A program made the position numbers and the translations under genes. A stretch of DNA of 41,542 bases from positions 1 through 41,542 of the forward strand of contig JADHVS010000011.1 of NCBI GenBank assembly GCA_016783865.1, given 5' to 3'. The notes under the pieces were generated by a model. That model was not told where the DNA came from and ran no database searches. It saw nothing but the letters and a program-made list of their open reading frames with translations. Of the stretch, positions 27,601 to 37,179 are shown piece after piece (the first letter of the stretch is position 1; every line of letters begins with the position of its first letter). Origin of the DNA: Bacteroidales bacterium (lineage in GTDB: Bacteria > Bacteroidota > Bacteroidia > Bacteroidales > SM23-62).

Positions 27601-27907
27601 TATTCCCAGGGCACTTTATAATCAGGGTTATAACTGGCTTGGTTCTGACCGTTTTGTAGAAGATGGTTCGTTTGTCAGATTCAAGAGCGCCAGCATCAGC
27701 TATAGTTTCAAGGATCTGGCGAACAGGATCAAGCTAAAGGGTCTTAAACTTCATTTTATGGTGTACAACTTGTATACATGGACTTTGTATACAGGTGTGG
27801 ATCCTGAGGTCCCTATGCTAAGCAATGATCCCTTTTTTATAGGACTAGACAAAGCTGATACACCTCCTCCGATGAGTTATATATTTAGTTTAAATGTGAA
27901 GTTCTGA
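24683..27907 (+). CDS. SusC/RagA-family TonB-dependent outer-membrane transporter (first)
   Basis: ATG 24683 is preferred to ATG 24647. The upstream start overlaps the FAS1 gene and adds 12 polar residues, whereas 24683 gives a normal signal peptide ending near YSQ. The 1074-residue protein has a carboxypeptidase-regulatory-like domain (about 20-110, VLKGKVVDDVTGEALIGVTV), then the LLDEVVVTAEG segment. The plug carries VSVRIRGTASISGSNQPLIV and AAATAVWGSRGANGVLLIET. A 22-strand barrel follows, ending in an aromatic-containing VKF. With its SusD partner it would import oligosaccharides into the periplasm using TonB energy. There is no STN domain, so sigma/anti-sigma signalling is unlikely. Confidence 0.95.
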   Translation: MLSKFYIVFLILMLASLYTYSQDPTVLKGKVVDDVTGEALIGVTVIEINELNRSLNGTVTDLNGNFALRLSSSNTMVKISYIGFKTEEHTISGQTYLDISLEEETQLLDEVVVTAEGKKIGGLNPVSERDLTSAVSTIEMKELEEVKVSSVAEMLQGRASNVDISLASGDPGAGMSVRIRGTASISGSNQPLIVVDGVPFEIVLDNDFNFSAVTQEQFSGLLNMAPEDILTIQILKDAAATAVWGSRGANGVLLIETKRGIKGKTSFDYLYKMSIYQQPKSIPLLNGDSYSMLMLEGILNSGSTEIPQELAYNKNWEEYYNYSQNTNWLNEITQTGVAHDHNFSLMGGGESALYRFSLGYLDQEGTTKGTHFTRFTSRFNLDYHVSRKLLFSGDLSYAYSDNDLAYRESEEHYKDYRGVRQLAYIKAPNMSIYDFNPEGNLSDNYFSPGENFQGSGSRWYNPVAMANESTWNQNQHRLRTKLHFKYNILDDLVFQSFVAYDIDNQLENRFLPQTVTGLHWTSTFVNLASGMDYQSSVLESQTQLVHTFLRGSKHKLTSMIAFTLSDKKNQWYYGSTSNMPSSYLINYAQPAPIYWIGDGYSQNRMIAFLGFAHYSLLDRYLIQFNIRREGSSRFGYESRWGTFPSISVAYRISSEPFMNGIEFLNDLKLRYSYGVNGNQPSGSYGYFNLYSTGQEYIDMAVVIPTNLQLDHFRWEKNSQINYGLDLFAFKNYLEFHFDVYNQHSKDLIWENLRLPSTSGFSNITRNWGSMDNKGWEVMFATDILRREKFNFNVNFNIAHNENKITEIPENFDFEFGSEAINGEYARRAVEGHPIGSFYGFKYLGVYPTDADATAHDAVGNIIYDMGGYPLYMRYGNADGYRFRGGDAIYQDINHDGLINELDIVKLGDSNPRFLGGFGSKLTWGNFITTFFFHYRLGQDIVNKTKMNNENMYYRYNQSVSVLNRWRRQGDITDIPRALYNQGYNWLGSDRFVEDGSFVRFKSASISYSFKDLANRIKLKGLKLHFMVYNLYTWTLYTGVDPEVPMLSNDPFFIGLDKADTPPPMSYIFSLNVKF

Positions 27908-27920
27908 AAATTAATTGAAA

Positions 27921-29456
27921 ATGAACAAATGGCCCAGATATATCCTGGTGATTATCACGTTAAACCTCTATACTGGATGTTCCGAGTGGCTACAGCTTGA
28001 ACCTGAAAGTCAGCTGATCAGGGAAGAGTTCTGGCAATCAGGCGATGATGTCCAGGCTGTTGTTGCCGGAACATATAAAGAATTGGCAGGAGTCGTGGAA
28101 AAATTGTTTAAATGGGGCGAACTCAGGGGGGATCTTTTTATTCCGGGCCAGAATATAAATCCTGATGACAGGAGGATAATGGACGGTTTTATTTATCCGG
28201 AGAACGAGCTCAATAAATGGGGCCAGCTGTACCGGACCATAAATTTTGCCAATACGGTACTTAAATTCTCTCCCATAGTTATTGAGCGGGACCAGACATT
28301 TGATGAGAACGAAAGCAAAGCATTTGAAGCGGAAGCGCTGTTCCTCAGAAGCCTTTGCTATTTCTATCTTGTCAGGATATTCAGGGATATTCCATTAATA
28401 CTTGAAGCTTCAGAAAACGATGCACAGAATTATTATCCTGAAGTCAGTTCTGAACAGGAGATATTCCTTCAGATCATTGACGATCTGCAGATTGCCGTGG
28501 AAAATTTACCAACCTCCTATGCGAAAACAGAATATGACAAGGGAAGGGCAACTAAATCAGCCGCATATGCCCTGATGGCGGATGTATACTTGTATTTTGA
28601 AAAGTACCAGGCCTGTATCGATGCATGCAATCAGGTAATAGGCAGCGGATTATATGGAATGATTGACGGGGAAGACTGGTTTATGAATTTCTTTCCAGGG
28701 AATTCCAACGAGAGTATTTTCGAGATCCAGTTTGACAAAGAACTTAATCAGACCAATCTATTGTATCAGATGATGGCCCCTTATCCGAGAGATGGAACAT
28801 ATCCCGATGGGCATGATGAATTCAGGGTATCCCCTTATTTCGTGACTGAATTTGAAAAGTTTCCGGGTGACAGGAGAGCAGGGAACAGAACTTACATGAC
28901 CTATACGGGTGGAGGATGGTATATTTATGCAACATCACACGTATTATGGAAGTATGTTGGTACGGAAGGCATCCCGAGTCTTGTCACAGGAGCTTCAGCA
29001 AGTGGATACAGAATTGGGAACATGGAAAGCGATGCCAACTGGATTGTTTACCGCTATCCTGATATCCTTTTAATGAAAGCAGAGGCTCTGGTCCAGCAAG
29101 GTGAATACGGGCAGGCTGTCCAGCTTATAAATCAGGTAAGACTGAGAGCGTTGATAGAACCAATTGCAGATATTTCCAGTAAAAATGAACTTGAAGATAT
29201 CATATTAGAGGAGAGAGCAAAGGAATTTTGCGGAGAGGGTAAGCGTTGGTTTGACCTGATCCGGTTTGGAAGAAGAAATAATCTTGAAAGAAGGGATCGG
29301 TTCACTGAAATTCTTGCTGACAATAAATCTTATGAGGAAGCTGAAGTCATCAGGAGCAAATATTCAAATCCTGACAGCTGGTATCTTCCAATACATCAGG
29401 ATGAGATTGACCAAAATAATAAACTGGTACAAAATCCATACTATATTAACCAATAG
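27921..29456 (+). CDS. SusD/RagB-family surface lipoprotein (first)
   Basis: ATG 27921 is preferred to the TTG two codons upstream. The 511-residue protein has a lipoprotein signal with cysteine 20 (LYTGC). It shows the alpha-helical SusD scaffold: FWQSGDDVQAVVAGTYKEL near the N-terminus, LRSLCYFYLVRIFRDIPLI, and KSAAYALMADVYLYFEKY. The C-terminal ERAKEFCGEGKRWFDLIRFG is followed by the usual SWYLPI ending. It is the glycan-binding lid of the SusC barrel directly upstream, with 13 bases between the genes. The ligand is unknown. Confidence 0.95.
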   Translation: MNKWPRYILVIITLNLYTGCSEWLQLEPESQLIREEFWQSGDDVQAVVAGTYKELAGVVEKLFKWGELRGDLFIPGQNINPDDRRIMDGFIYPENELNKWGQLYRTINFANTVLKFSPIVIERDQTFDENESKAFEAEALFLRSLCYFYLVRIFRDIPLILEASENDAQNYYPEVSSEQEIFLQIIDDLQIAVENLPTSYAKTEYDKGRATKSAAYALMADVYLYFEKYQACIDACNQVIGSGLYGMIDGEDWFMNFFPGNSNESIFEIQFDKELNQTNLLYQMMAPYPRDGTYPDGHDEFRVSPYFVTEFEKFPGDRRAGNRTYMTYTGGGWYIYATSHVLWKYVGTEGIPSLVTGASASGYRIGNMESDANWIVYRYPDILLMKAEALVQQGEYGQAVQLINQVRLRALIEPIADISSKNELEDIILEERAKEFCGEGKRWFDLIRFGRRNNLERRDRFTEILADNKSYEEAEVIRSKYSNPDSWYLPIHQDEIDQNNKLVQNPYYINQ

Positions 29457-29461
29457 GAGAT

Positions 29462-31006
29462 ATGAACAGGTCAAGTGGTGATATAATAATTCTGTTACTG
29501 TTCACAGCTGCTGTATATACGCTTTGTATAAGCTGCCAGGACAAAGAACCGCTTGAAGTATTTTTTGAAGAGGATGAAATGCTTATATCAGCTTATCTTG
29601 AGAAGCATTCGGAGGATTATTCCACGCTGATCAGGATACTTGAGATTACAAACCTAAAGTCAACCCTGAATGCATACGGCCATTATACATTTTTTGCACC
29701 GGATAATGATGCGTTCCAGGAATTCTTTGCACAGCAAGGTAAATCCACCGCTGAAGAATTTGATCCGGGTTACCTGGCAACGCTGATCCGGTATCACCTG
29801 CTCGACATTGAAATTGAAAGCTCATACTTCAGGGATGGTGTTATTCAGGATACCACCTATTCAGGGGATCACCTGGTCATTACATTTTCTACAGGAGGAC
29901 TTGAAACAATTATGGTCAATGATGCAAGTATCAGTGAGCGTGATATTCATGTCGAAAATGGCCTTATTCATAGAATTAACGGAGTTCTTACTCCGATTAT
30001 CGGATCCATCGTGGATCGGCTCAGGGAATTTGAGGAGTACAGGATCTTTACTGATGCACTTGATATTTCCGGGCTCTCTGACAGCCTGAACATTATCAGG
30101 ATTGATCTTAATGAAGATATTTTTATCCGAAGCAGGTTCACAATTTTCGTTGAATCGGATGAAGTTTATAAACAGGAAGGGATAAAAAATGCAAACGATC
30201 TCGTTGCAAAGTATTCGGATACAGGTGATCCCACAGATGAGGATAATGGATTTTATCAGTTTATGGCCTATCACATTATTCCAGGTCTGCATTATCTGAA
30301 TGAGATCGATTCATTCAATTATCCCACACTGGCAGAAAACCAGTTGATCAATGTAAGAATAACCGAGAATATTTACCTGAACTCGAAAGGTGGGGACGGG
30401 GGTGTGCAGCCGGCGGAGTCATCCGTAATGGTAATTGAAGGGCAATCAAACCGGCAGGCCAAAAATGGTGTATTTCATGAAATCGACCATCTTCTGGAAC
30501 CCTTGTTACCTCCTCCTGTTTACCTGGTTGTGGATCTAACGGATTACCAGGGCATTTCCATCGGAAAAGATTATTCTGAAAAAGATCTGGAGGATATTCC
30601 GGGTTTATCTTCCGAACATACGGGTATTTACTTCAGGAACTCCATCCTGGGCGATGGTGAAACCAACCTGCAGACCACCAGTAACAGTGCTGGCTGGATG
30701 GTTGAATTCGAATTAGCTCCCATCCTGCGTGGCAGATACGATGTTTACCTGCATTTTGCCAGTCATCGAACCAATACAAATCAGGTACAGGGATTCTGGG
30801 ACGAAGCACGATTCGGGGGTATCCAGGACTTTCAGCATCAGAGGAGAGATCCTGAAGCGGGTTCATGGCTTAGGGATTTCAATACGAATAATTATATCGG
30901 GAGGCTTCTTTTAACAGAGACTGCAACCCACACCATAAAGTTTATAGCCCTGGGAGGTGGTTTTGGAAATTTTGATTACCTGGTATTCCAGCCGATAGAA
31001 GATTAG
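29462..31006 (+). CDS. FAS1 lipoprotein with C-terminal sandwich domain, copy A
   Basis: The 514-residue protein has a lipoprotein signal with cysteine 25 (CISC) and an acidic stretch after it (EVFFEEDE), like surface-export signals of Bacteroidota lipoproteins. FAS1 unit 1 covers about 40-180 (YTFFAPDNDAFQEFF, GLIHRINGVLTP). A second, more divergent unit covers about 185-350 (RFTIFVESDEVY, FMAYHIIPGLHYLNEI, GVFHEIDHLLEP). Residues about 355-514 form a predicted beta-sandwich of unknown family (GRYDVYLHFASH, FGNFDYLVFQPI) that looks like a carbohydrate-binding fold. The gene starts 5 bases after the SusD stop and ends 1 base before its paralogue. Confidence 0.85.
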   Translation: MNRSSGDIIILLLFTAAVYTLCISCQDKEPLEVFFEEDEMLISAYLEKHSEDYSTLIRILEITNLKSTLNAYGHYTFFAPDNDAFQEFFAQQGKSTAEEFDPGYLATLIRYHLLDIEIESSYFRDGVIQDTTYSGDHLVITFSTGGLETIMVNDASISERDIHVENGLIHRINGVLTPIIGSIVDRLREFEEYRIFTDALDISGLSDSLNIIRIDLNEDIFIRSRFTIFVESDEVYKQEGIKNANDLVAKYSDTGDPTDEDNGFYQFMAYHIIPGLHYLNEIDSFNYPTLAENQLINVRITENIYLNSKGGDGGVQPAESSVMVIEGQSNRQAKNGVFHEIDHLLEPLLPPPVYLVVDLTDYQGISIGKDYSEKDLEDIPGLSSEHTGIYFRNSILGDGETNLQTTSNSAGWMVEFELAPILRGRYDVYLHFASHRTNTNQVQGFWDEARFGGIQDFQHQRRDPEAGSWLRDFNTNNYIGRLLLTETATHTIKFIALGGGFGNFDYLVFQPIED

Positions 31007-31007
31007 T

Positions 31008-32546
31008 ATGGAATGGAATTATAAAAATAGGATCCTGATATTACTCGTGTCACTGACATGTATAATGCTACAGAACTGCAAGGAAGAGGAGCCGTTGGAG
31101 GTTTTCTTTGAAGAAGAGGAATTACTGATCTCGGCCTACCTGGAAGAACATAATGATGTTTTTTCATCGCTTATAAAAGTATTGGAGATAACGGAATTGA
31201 AGAATACCCTTAATGCATACGGTCATTATACTTTCTTTGCCCCCGATGACAATGCCTTCAAGAAATTCTGTGAGGATAATGGAAAAAGTTCAATTGAAGA
31301 ATTCGAAAAGGAATATCTGGTAACGCTGGTTAAATATCACTTGATTGATGTTAAACTGGAAAGTTCCTATTTCAGGGATGGGGCAATTCAGGATACTACC
31401 TATTCCGGTGATTACCTTGTTATTACTTTCTCCGAAGGTGGCCTCGTAACGATACTGGTCAATGATGCCCTCATTACGGATCGTGATATTAATGTTGAAA
31501 ACGGGATCATACACGCAATAGACAAGGTGCTCACTCCATTGGTAGGCTCTATCTTCGACCGAATACAGGAATTTGAGGAATTTAGTATATTCAGTGAAGC
31601 CCTGGAAATCACAGGGCTCGATGACACTTTAGACCTGATCAGGATCGATCTTAACAAGGATATATTTATCAGAAGCAGATTCACAGTGTTTGCCGAACCA
31701 GATTACATATATAAGGAAAATGGGATAGCTACGGTAAGTGACCTCGTTGGAGTGTATTCAGATACGGATGATCCTGCAAATAGAGAAGACGGCCTGTATC
31801 AATTTATGGCCTATCACATTGTACCCGGCTTGCATTACCTCAATGAGATCGATTCTTTTAACTACCCTACCCTGGCTGAAAATATGTTGATCAATGTGAA
31901 GCTTGAAAACAAAGTCCTATTGAACTGGCACCAGGAAGAAGCGGGCGGACAGTTGACCGAAAAATACGTTACTATAGTCGAGGAAAATTCCAACCAGCAG
32001 GCCAAGAACGGGGTATTGCATGAGATCGATAACATGTTGGAACCCTATGTGCCAAACCCTGCTCATTTGATTATTGATCTTACTGATTATCAGGGTCTTA
32101 GCATTGGGGAGTCCTACTCCGAAAAAGACATTGAGGATATCCCGGGTATTTCATCTGAGAGAACTGGTTTGCTGTTCCGAAACTCGATCCTGGCTGATGG
32201 TGAGACCAACCTGCAGACGACAAACAATACTGCGGGCTGGGAAGTTGAGTTCGAACTGCCACCCATCCTGCGTGGCAAATACGATGTCTACCTGCACTGG
32301 GCCAGTCATCCTATAAATACAGGATCAGCACAGGGATTCTGGGATGGAGCACGTTTCGGGAGCCTGTTCAGTTTTGTACACGGTAAGCGATGGCCTGGCG
32401 TGGAATGGAAGTATGATTACAATACGAGTTTTTACATGGGCAGATTACTGCTAGCAGAAACCGGGACTCACAAAATAAGATTTATATCCCTGCAGGATGG
32501 TTACGGTAATTTTGATTACCTGGTATTCTGGCCGATAAAGGAATAA
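31008..32546 (+). CDS. FAS1 lipoprotein with C-terminal sandwich domain, copy B
   Basis: The 512-residue protein aligns along its full length with the gene just upstream. Shared segments include EPLEVFFEE, TLNAYGHYTFFAPD, ESSYFRDG, HYLNEIDSFNYPTLAEN and DGETNLQTT. It has a lipoprotein cysteine at residue 24 followed by KEEE, a good match to the K-(D/E)-(D/E) surface-export signal. The same two FAS1 units and C-terminal sandwich are present. The variable parts lie mostly in the second FAS1 unit and the loops near VLLNWHQEEAGG. This is a diverged tandem duplication, which may broaden ligand range. Confidence 0.85.
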   Translation: MEWNYKNRILILLVSLTCIMLQNCKEEEPLEVFFEEEELLISAYLEEHNDVFSSLIKVLEITELKNTLNAYGHYTFFAPDDNAFKKFCEDNGKSSIEEFEKEYLVTLVKYHLIDVKLESSYFRDGAIQDTTYSGDYLVITFSEGGLVTILVNDALITDRDINVENGIIHAIDKVLTPLVGSIFDRIQEFEEFSIFSEALEITGLDDTLDLIRIDLNKDIFIRSRFTVFAEPDYIYKENGIATVSDLVGVYSDTDDPANREDGLYQFMAYHIVPGLHYLNEIDSFNYPTLAENMLINVKLENKVLLNWHQEEAGGQLTEKYVTIVEENSNQQAKNGVLHEIDNMLEPYVPNPAHLIIDLTDYQGLSIGESYSEKDIEDIPGISSERTGLLFRNSILADGETNLQTTNNTAGWEVEFELPPILRGKYDVYLHWASHPINTGSAQGFWDGARFGSLFSFVHGKRWPGVEWKYDYNTSFYMGRLLLAETGTHKIRFISLQDGYGNFDYLVFWPIKE

Positions 32547-32551
32547 TATAA

Positions 32552-34033
32552 ATGAAAAAAGTCGTTAAATATATTATTAAAAACCTGGCTGCGATAATGG
32601 TAGTCATGGCAGCGATCATGTTGATTGATTCATGCAATTTGAATGACGAGTGGGATAAATACTATGAAAACGCACCGGAGCGGACAGGTGAAAACGTGCT
32701 CACCATTATTGTGGAAAATGAAAACTACAGTCATTTCTACAATGCCCTGATTGAATACGGTTTTGAGACATTGCTTTCCAAGAATCAGTATTTTACAGTA
32801 TTTGTACCTATCAATTCAGCTTTCGAGGGACTGCCTGACTATACCGATGAGGAATGGACCGGAATTCTCGGTTTCCATATCATTTATGCGAAGCTCTTGT
32901 CCCATGAATTTTCTGATCTTGATCTTATGACAACAATGGGAAAGTATCTCAAAATGAAAACAGGTACAAATAATGAAGTTACAATCTTCGAATCCGCCAT
33001 TAATATGGACGAAGTGGATAACTACTGCCGGAATGGGGTCATCCATGAAATTGATAAATTACTTGTGCCCATGCCAAATATATATGAATACATTATGGAC
33101 CTGGACTCGTCATTCAGTATTCTGCAGGATTTTATTCTCTCAATGGATGAACGATTTATTGATTATGAGAATAGTGAAAGATTAGGCGTGGATGATAACG
33201 GTGATGCCATCTATGATACCGTGTGGATAACGGAAAACTATTTCCTCGATAAGATTGCCGGATTAAAAAACGAATCAGAGGCATATACTGGATTTATTCC
33301 CAGGAACAATAATGTTCGTGAAGCCCTGAGTATGGTTGATGAGTATTTTGGAAACATAGAGGAATTGGATGAGACAGCGTACAGCCAGTTATTGTACATC
33401 ACATTCAGCGGAAGTTTCATGAAAGAAGCATATTTCCATGCAAATTTACCGGATTCTATTGTATCTGTGACTGGAAAGAAGTACGAAAAGTCAATTCTGA
33501 GCTTCAATCAGACAGACCTGGTACTGAGCAATGGAATGGTGCATATGTTAGACGGTATGACAATACCAAAGAGTTTTTTCTTGCTGCCCATTGTAATTGA
33601 GTGTGACCGGAAACAAAACAGGAAAGTTTCGAATACCATTTATCCCATTGAAGTGAAAAGTGACACCCGGGCTACAAATGGTTCATTCGTTTTCTATGGC
33701 TGTGCGTTTGTTGGAGATTACATTGAATACACTGTCGATATGGTTCTGAGGACCAAATACTGGTTCATCTGGACCGGACCCAGGCAGGGGCCCTCTACTT
33801 ATCAGTTATCGATAAAAGATGAAATTACCGGAGAATTCGTCTATCTGGGGGATCCTGTAAATAATTGGACGAAAGGATGGTTCATTCCTGTAGAGGGAGG
33901 ATCATATACATTTAATGAATTCGGCACAAAGACTGTCAGGATAAACATTGTGGATGAATTACCAGTCGTGGGACTTAATTCAATTTATATTGATTACATA
34001 AAATTGGTACCGGATGAAGTTTATAATCAATAG
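32552..34033 (+). CDS. Two-domain FAS1 lipoprotein with C-terminal beta-sandwich
   Basis: The 493-residue protein has a lipoprotein signal with cysteine 28 (LIDSC). FAS1 unit 1 (about 45-185) shows FTVFVPINSAFEG, ILGFHIIYAK and GVIHEIDKLLVP. Unit 2 (about 190-350) is more diverged (YTGFIPRNNNVREAL, GMVHMLDGMTIP). Residues about 360-493 form a galactose-binding-like sandwich (FVGDYIEYTVDMVL, NSIYIDYIKLVP) different from that of the two preceding FAS1 proteins. It starts 5 bases after them and overlaps the second SusC by 20 bases, which implies tight translational coupling with that transporter. Confidence 0.85.
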   Translation: MKKVVKYIIKNLAAIMVVMAAIMLIDSCNLNDEWDKYYENAPERTGENVLTIIVENENYSHFYNALIEYGFETLLSKNQYFTVFVPINSAFEGLPDYTDEEWTGILGFHIIYAKLLSHEFSDLDLMTTMGKYLKMKTGTNNEVTIFESAINMDEVDNYCRNGVIHEIDKLLVPMPNIYEYIMDLDSSFSILQDFILSMDERFIDYENSERLGVDDNGDAIYDTVWITENYFLDKIAGLKNESEAYTGFIPRNNNVREALSMVDEYFGNIEELDETAYSQLLYITFSGSFMKEAYFHANLPDSIVSVTGKKYEKSILSFNQTDLVLSNGMVHMLDGMTIPKSFFLLPIVIECDRKQNRKVSNTIYPIEVKSDTRATNGSFVFYGCAFVGDYIEYTVDMVLRTKYWFIWTGPRQGPSTYQLSIKDEITGEFVYLGDPVNNWTKGWFIPVEGGSYTFNEFGTKTVRINIVDELPVVGLNSIYIDYIKLVPDEVYNQ

Positions 34034-37000
34034 GAGCAAATACCATATTTTGACATTACTAATAATGGTATTTCTGAGCAATCTGACGATACTCGGACAG
34101 AATAATACGGTGACCGTCAAGGGCCGGATTTATTCTGCAAAAACAGGGATGCCATTGGGTGACATTGGAATAAATGCTGCAAATGCTCCGGTTGAGCCGG
34201 TCAGGACAAACCAGGAGGGCGAATTTGAGATTACACTACCCAGCAGGAATGAACAAATCCATATATCATATCCCGGTTATAAGGATAAAACAATATTTGT
34301 TAATGGCAGGGAAGAAGTTGAGATATGGTTGCTTGGAGAGGATGAAATTTCAGTCAGCAATGCAACACGCATGATTTTCAGGGAGGTGCCACTGAAGGAT
34401 ATACCGGCCGCTATTGATGCTGGCAATCTGGTTGAATTTAACAGATCCACTAACACTTCATTTTGCCAGGATCTACAGGGGATGATGGGTGGTCTGAATG
34501 TAATCAACCGATCGGGAATGCCGGGTGAGGGAGCATTCATGTATACAAGAGGTTATTCTTCATTATTCTCTTCCTCCAACCCGTTGGTTGTTGTGGATGG
34601 AATGCTCATCAGATCGGAAGGTTTTGACAATCCTGTTACCAACGGATTTCATCATAATTCCCTGGTGGATATTGATAAAAGAGATATTTCAGGTATTACT
34701 TTGTTGAAGGATGCAGCAAGCTGTGGGCCATACGGTGTAAAAGCCTCAAACGGTATACTACTGATTTCTACAATTCCACCAAGAGGAGGTAAGACAACAC
34801 TTGATGTCTCCGTGTCAGGAGGAATATCAACTACACCATCACAAATACCGGTAATGGATGCCAGCCATTACAGTTCTTATATCATGGAGCAATTGTATGA
34901 TGCAGGGATGGCCAGTGAAGAAATTTTTAAGGCATACCCCTTTCTGGAATTTAATCCTGAGTATTTCTATTATCCACGCTATAACAATAATACAAATTGG
35001 CAGAATGAAATCTTCAAAACAGGGAAACTTTATGATGCACACCTGATCGTTAGAGGTGGAGATGAACGCGCCAAGTATTCCCTATCGGGTGGATACCTGA
35101 TGAATGAAGCGATATTGAAAAACACTTCTTACAGCAGGTTTAATTTCCGATTCAATTCTGTTGTCCAGGTTTCCCCAAAATTTGATATCGGATTTAATCT
35201 CGGCTACACAAGTGGTCGGTATAACCTAATGGAAACCGGCGCTTCACCTCAGACAAATCCCATATTTGCCAGTTTGATCAAATCACCTCTGCTAACTGTT
35301 TACCAGAAAGACCAGGAAGGAATAAACCTGCCGGTTTATGATGATGTTGCTGATTTTGGATACAGCAATCCCTCAGTTATTGTAAATGAAGTGGAGGCAT
35401 CCGATGCTACATCAAAATTCCTTGGCGTTTCTTACTTACAACTGAAAATTACTAATCAACTGACCGCACGGGTGCAGTTTGGGTTGGACAGGCTTAAGTC
35501 AAATGAGAGGATATTTCTGCCTTCATGGGGTATGGCCAACCAGGGAGATGGATCAGCAGAGAGGTCCATGAAGGTAAAAGTGGATCAGTATTTCTCAATT
35601 CTGAGCGAGGCAGGGATCAATTACCAGAACCGGTTCAATTACATTCACGACCTCTCCCTTGATGCCGGGGCCCGGTACATGGTTAACAGGCTTGCCCAGG
35701 ACTTTGGCGCTTCACAGAATTCGGCAACCGATGAATTCAAGGATCTGAATTCCGGAAAGGCTGATGAAAAGTCTGTTGGAGGATTTGAAGAAAAATGGAG
35801 CTGGTTAAATTATTACGTGTCCGGAAATTATATTTTGAAAGACCGATACCTGCTTTCAGCAAATCTCTCCGTGGATGCATCTTCCAAATTTGGCAATGAA
35901 GTGCTGGATGGTATATCAATGGCAGGATATCCTTTCGCAGTCCTGCCATCGATAGGAATCGCCTGGAGGATATCCTCAGAATCCTTCATGCAGGATATTA
36001 AATTCCTGGACGAACTGAAGTTTAGGGTATCTTACGGATTGACAGGCAGCGATGATTTTATTAATTACTATACCAGGTTGTATTACTCCACCATTCCTTA
36101 TTATTCAATTACAGGATTTCACCTGAACGGCCTTTTCAATCCCGGATTAAAATGGGAGGTGGTAAAACAAAGTAATATTGGACTTGACCTGGCCCTTTTC
36201 AGAGAGCGGCTGATACTGAACGCAGATTGGTTTAAGGCCCTGACCGAGGATATGATAACATATGTGTCATTACCAACTTATTATGGATATGAATCCTATG
36301 CCTCCAACGGGGGATCCTGCCAGAATACCGGTTTTGAGGTTAGTATTTATGGAAAATTGATTAACAGGACGTTTAAATGGGAGGCTGATGCCAGAATTTC
36401 AAAATACGATAACAAAATCATCACACTTGAGAATAATGAGGTCATCACAACCTTTACGGGAGGAGAAAAGATCACCCGGGCAGGGGATCCCATGGGATTG
36501 TTCTACGGATACAGGGCAGAAGGTGTCTTTGATTCACAGCAACAGGCGGATGAGGCAAATCTTCTTGATAAGTCCGGACGAATGTTCAATGCCGGGGATA
36601 TCCGTTTTGCTGATCTTGATGGTAATGGGATCATTGATGAACAGGATAAAACCATTATTGGCAATCCTCATCCCGATATCGTCGCCGGCCTTTATAATAA
36701 ATTCTCCTATAAGGGTTGGGCATTGAGTTTATTTGTCCAGGGCGTAAATGGTGTTGATGTTTTTAATTACATCAGATCGCAAGCTGAATCAATGACCGGT
36801 GTTGAGAATCAAACGACAGCAATTTATAACCGGTGGACCACCAACGGACAACAAACAAATATCCCCAGGGCAAGTTATGGAGATCCAATGGGGAATAACC
36901 GGTTTTCAACCCGCTGGATTGAAGACGGATCCTATATCAGATTAAAATATGTTACAATTTCTTATACTTTTCCAGGGAAACTGGCATTTATTGAAAACCT

Positions 37001-37160
37001 GAACGTATATATAACTGCTGCAAACCTTGTTACATGGACAAAGTATCTTGGTTATGATCCGGAATTCAGCTATGCGGATGGGGTTCTCGGTCAGGGGATC
37101 GATTACGGGAAAATCCCGCAACCCCGCTCAATGGTTATCGGGTTAAAGGTTGGCTTATAG
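34014..37160 (+). CDS. SusC/RagA-family TonB-dependent transporter (second, divergent)
   Basis: The 1048-residue protein begins inside the end of the FAS1 gene and has a signal peptide ending near ILGQ. It has a regulatory-like N-terminal domain (VTVKGRIYSAKTGMPLGDIG) and a plug with FMYTRGYSSLFSSSNPLVVV, GITLLKDAASCGPYGVKASN and GILLIST. The barrel ends in MVIGLKVGL. The usual DEVVVTA-type segment between the two domains is missing; EDEISVSNATRMIF is found there instead, along with cysteines in the plug. It is a clear SusC, but from a different branch than the first one. It probably pairs with the SusD directly downstream. Confidence 0.93.
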   Translation: MKFIINRSKYHILTLLIMVFLSNLTILGQNNTVTVKGRIYSAKTGMPLGDIGINAANAPVEPVRTNQEGEFEITLPSRNEQIHISYPGYKDKTIFVNGREEVEIWLLGEDEISVSNATRMIFREVPLKDIPAAIDAGNLVEFNRSTNTSFCQDLQGMMGGLNVINRSGMPGEGAFMYTRGYSSLFSSSNPLVVVDGMLIRSEGFDNPVTNGFHHNSLVDIDKRDISGITLLKDAASCGPYGVKASNGILLISTIPPRGGKTTLDVSVSGGISTTPSQIPVMDASHYSSYIMEQLYDAGMASEEIFKAYPFLEFNPEYFYYPRYNNNTNWQNEIFKTGKLYDAHLIVRGGDERAKYSLSGGYLMNEAILKNTSYSRFNFRFNSVVQVSPKFDIGFNLGYTSGRYNLMETGASPQTNPIFASLIKSPLLTVYQKDQEGINLPVYDDVADFGYSNPSVIVNEVEASDATSKFLGVSYLQLKITNQLTARVQFGLDRLKSNERIFLPSWGMANQGDGSAERSMKVKVDQYFSILSEAGINYQNRFNYIHDLSLDAGARYMVNRLAQDFGASQNSATDEFKDLNSGKADEKSVGGFEEKWSWLNYYVSGNYILKDRYLLSANLSVDASSKFGNEVLDGISMAGYPFAVLPSIGIAWRISSESFMQDIKFLDELKFRVSYGLTGSDDFINYYTRLYYSTIPYYSITGFHLNGLFNPGLKWEVVKQSNIGLDLALFRERLILNADWFKALTEDMITYVSLPTYYGYESYASNGGSCQNTGFEVSIYGKLINRTFKWEADARISKYDNKIITLENNEVITTFTGGEKITRAGDPMGLFYGYRAEGVFDSQQQADEANLLDKSGRMFNAGDIRFADLDGNGIIDEQDKTIIGNPHPDIVAGLYNKFSYKGWALSLFVQGVNGVDVFNYIRSQAESMTGVENQTTAIYNRWTTNGQQTNIPRASYGDPMGNNRFSTRWIEDGSYIRLKYVTISYTFPGKLAFIENLNVYITAANLVTWTKYLGYDPEFSYADGVLGQGIDYGKIPQPRSMVIGLKVGL

Positions 37161-37179
37161 TTATCTAATCAGGTAAATT

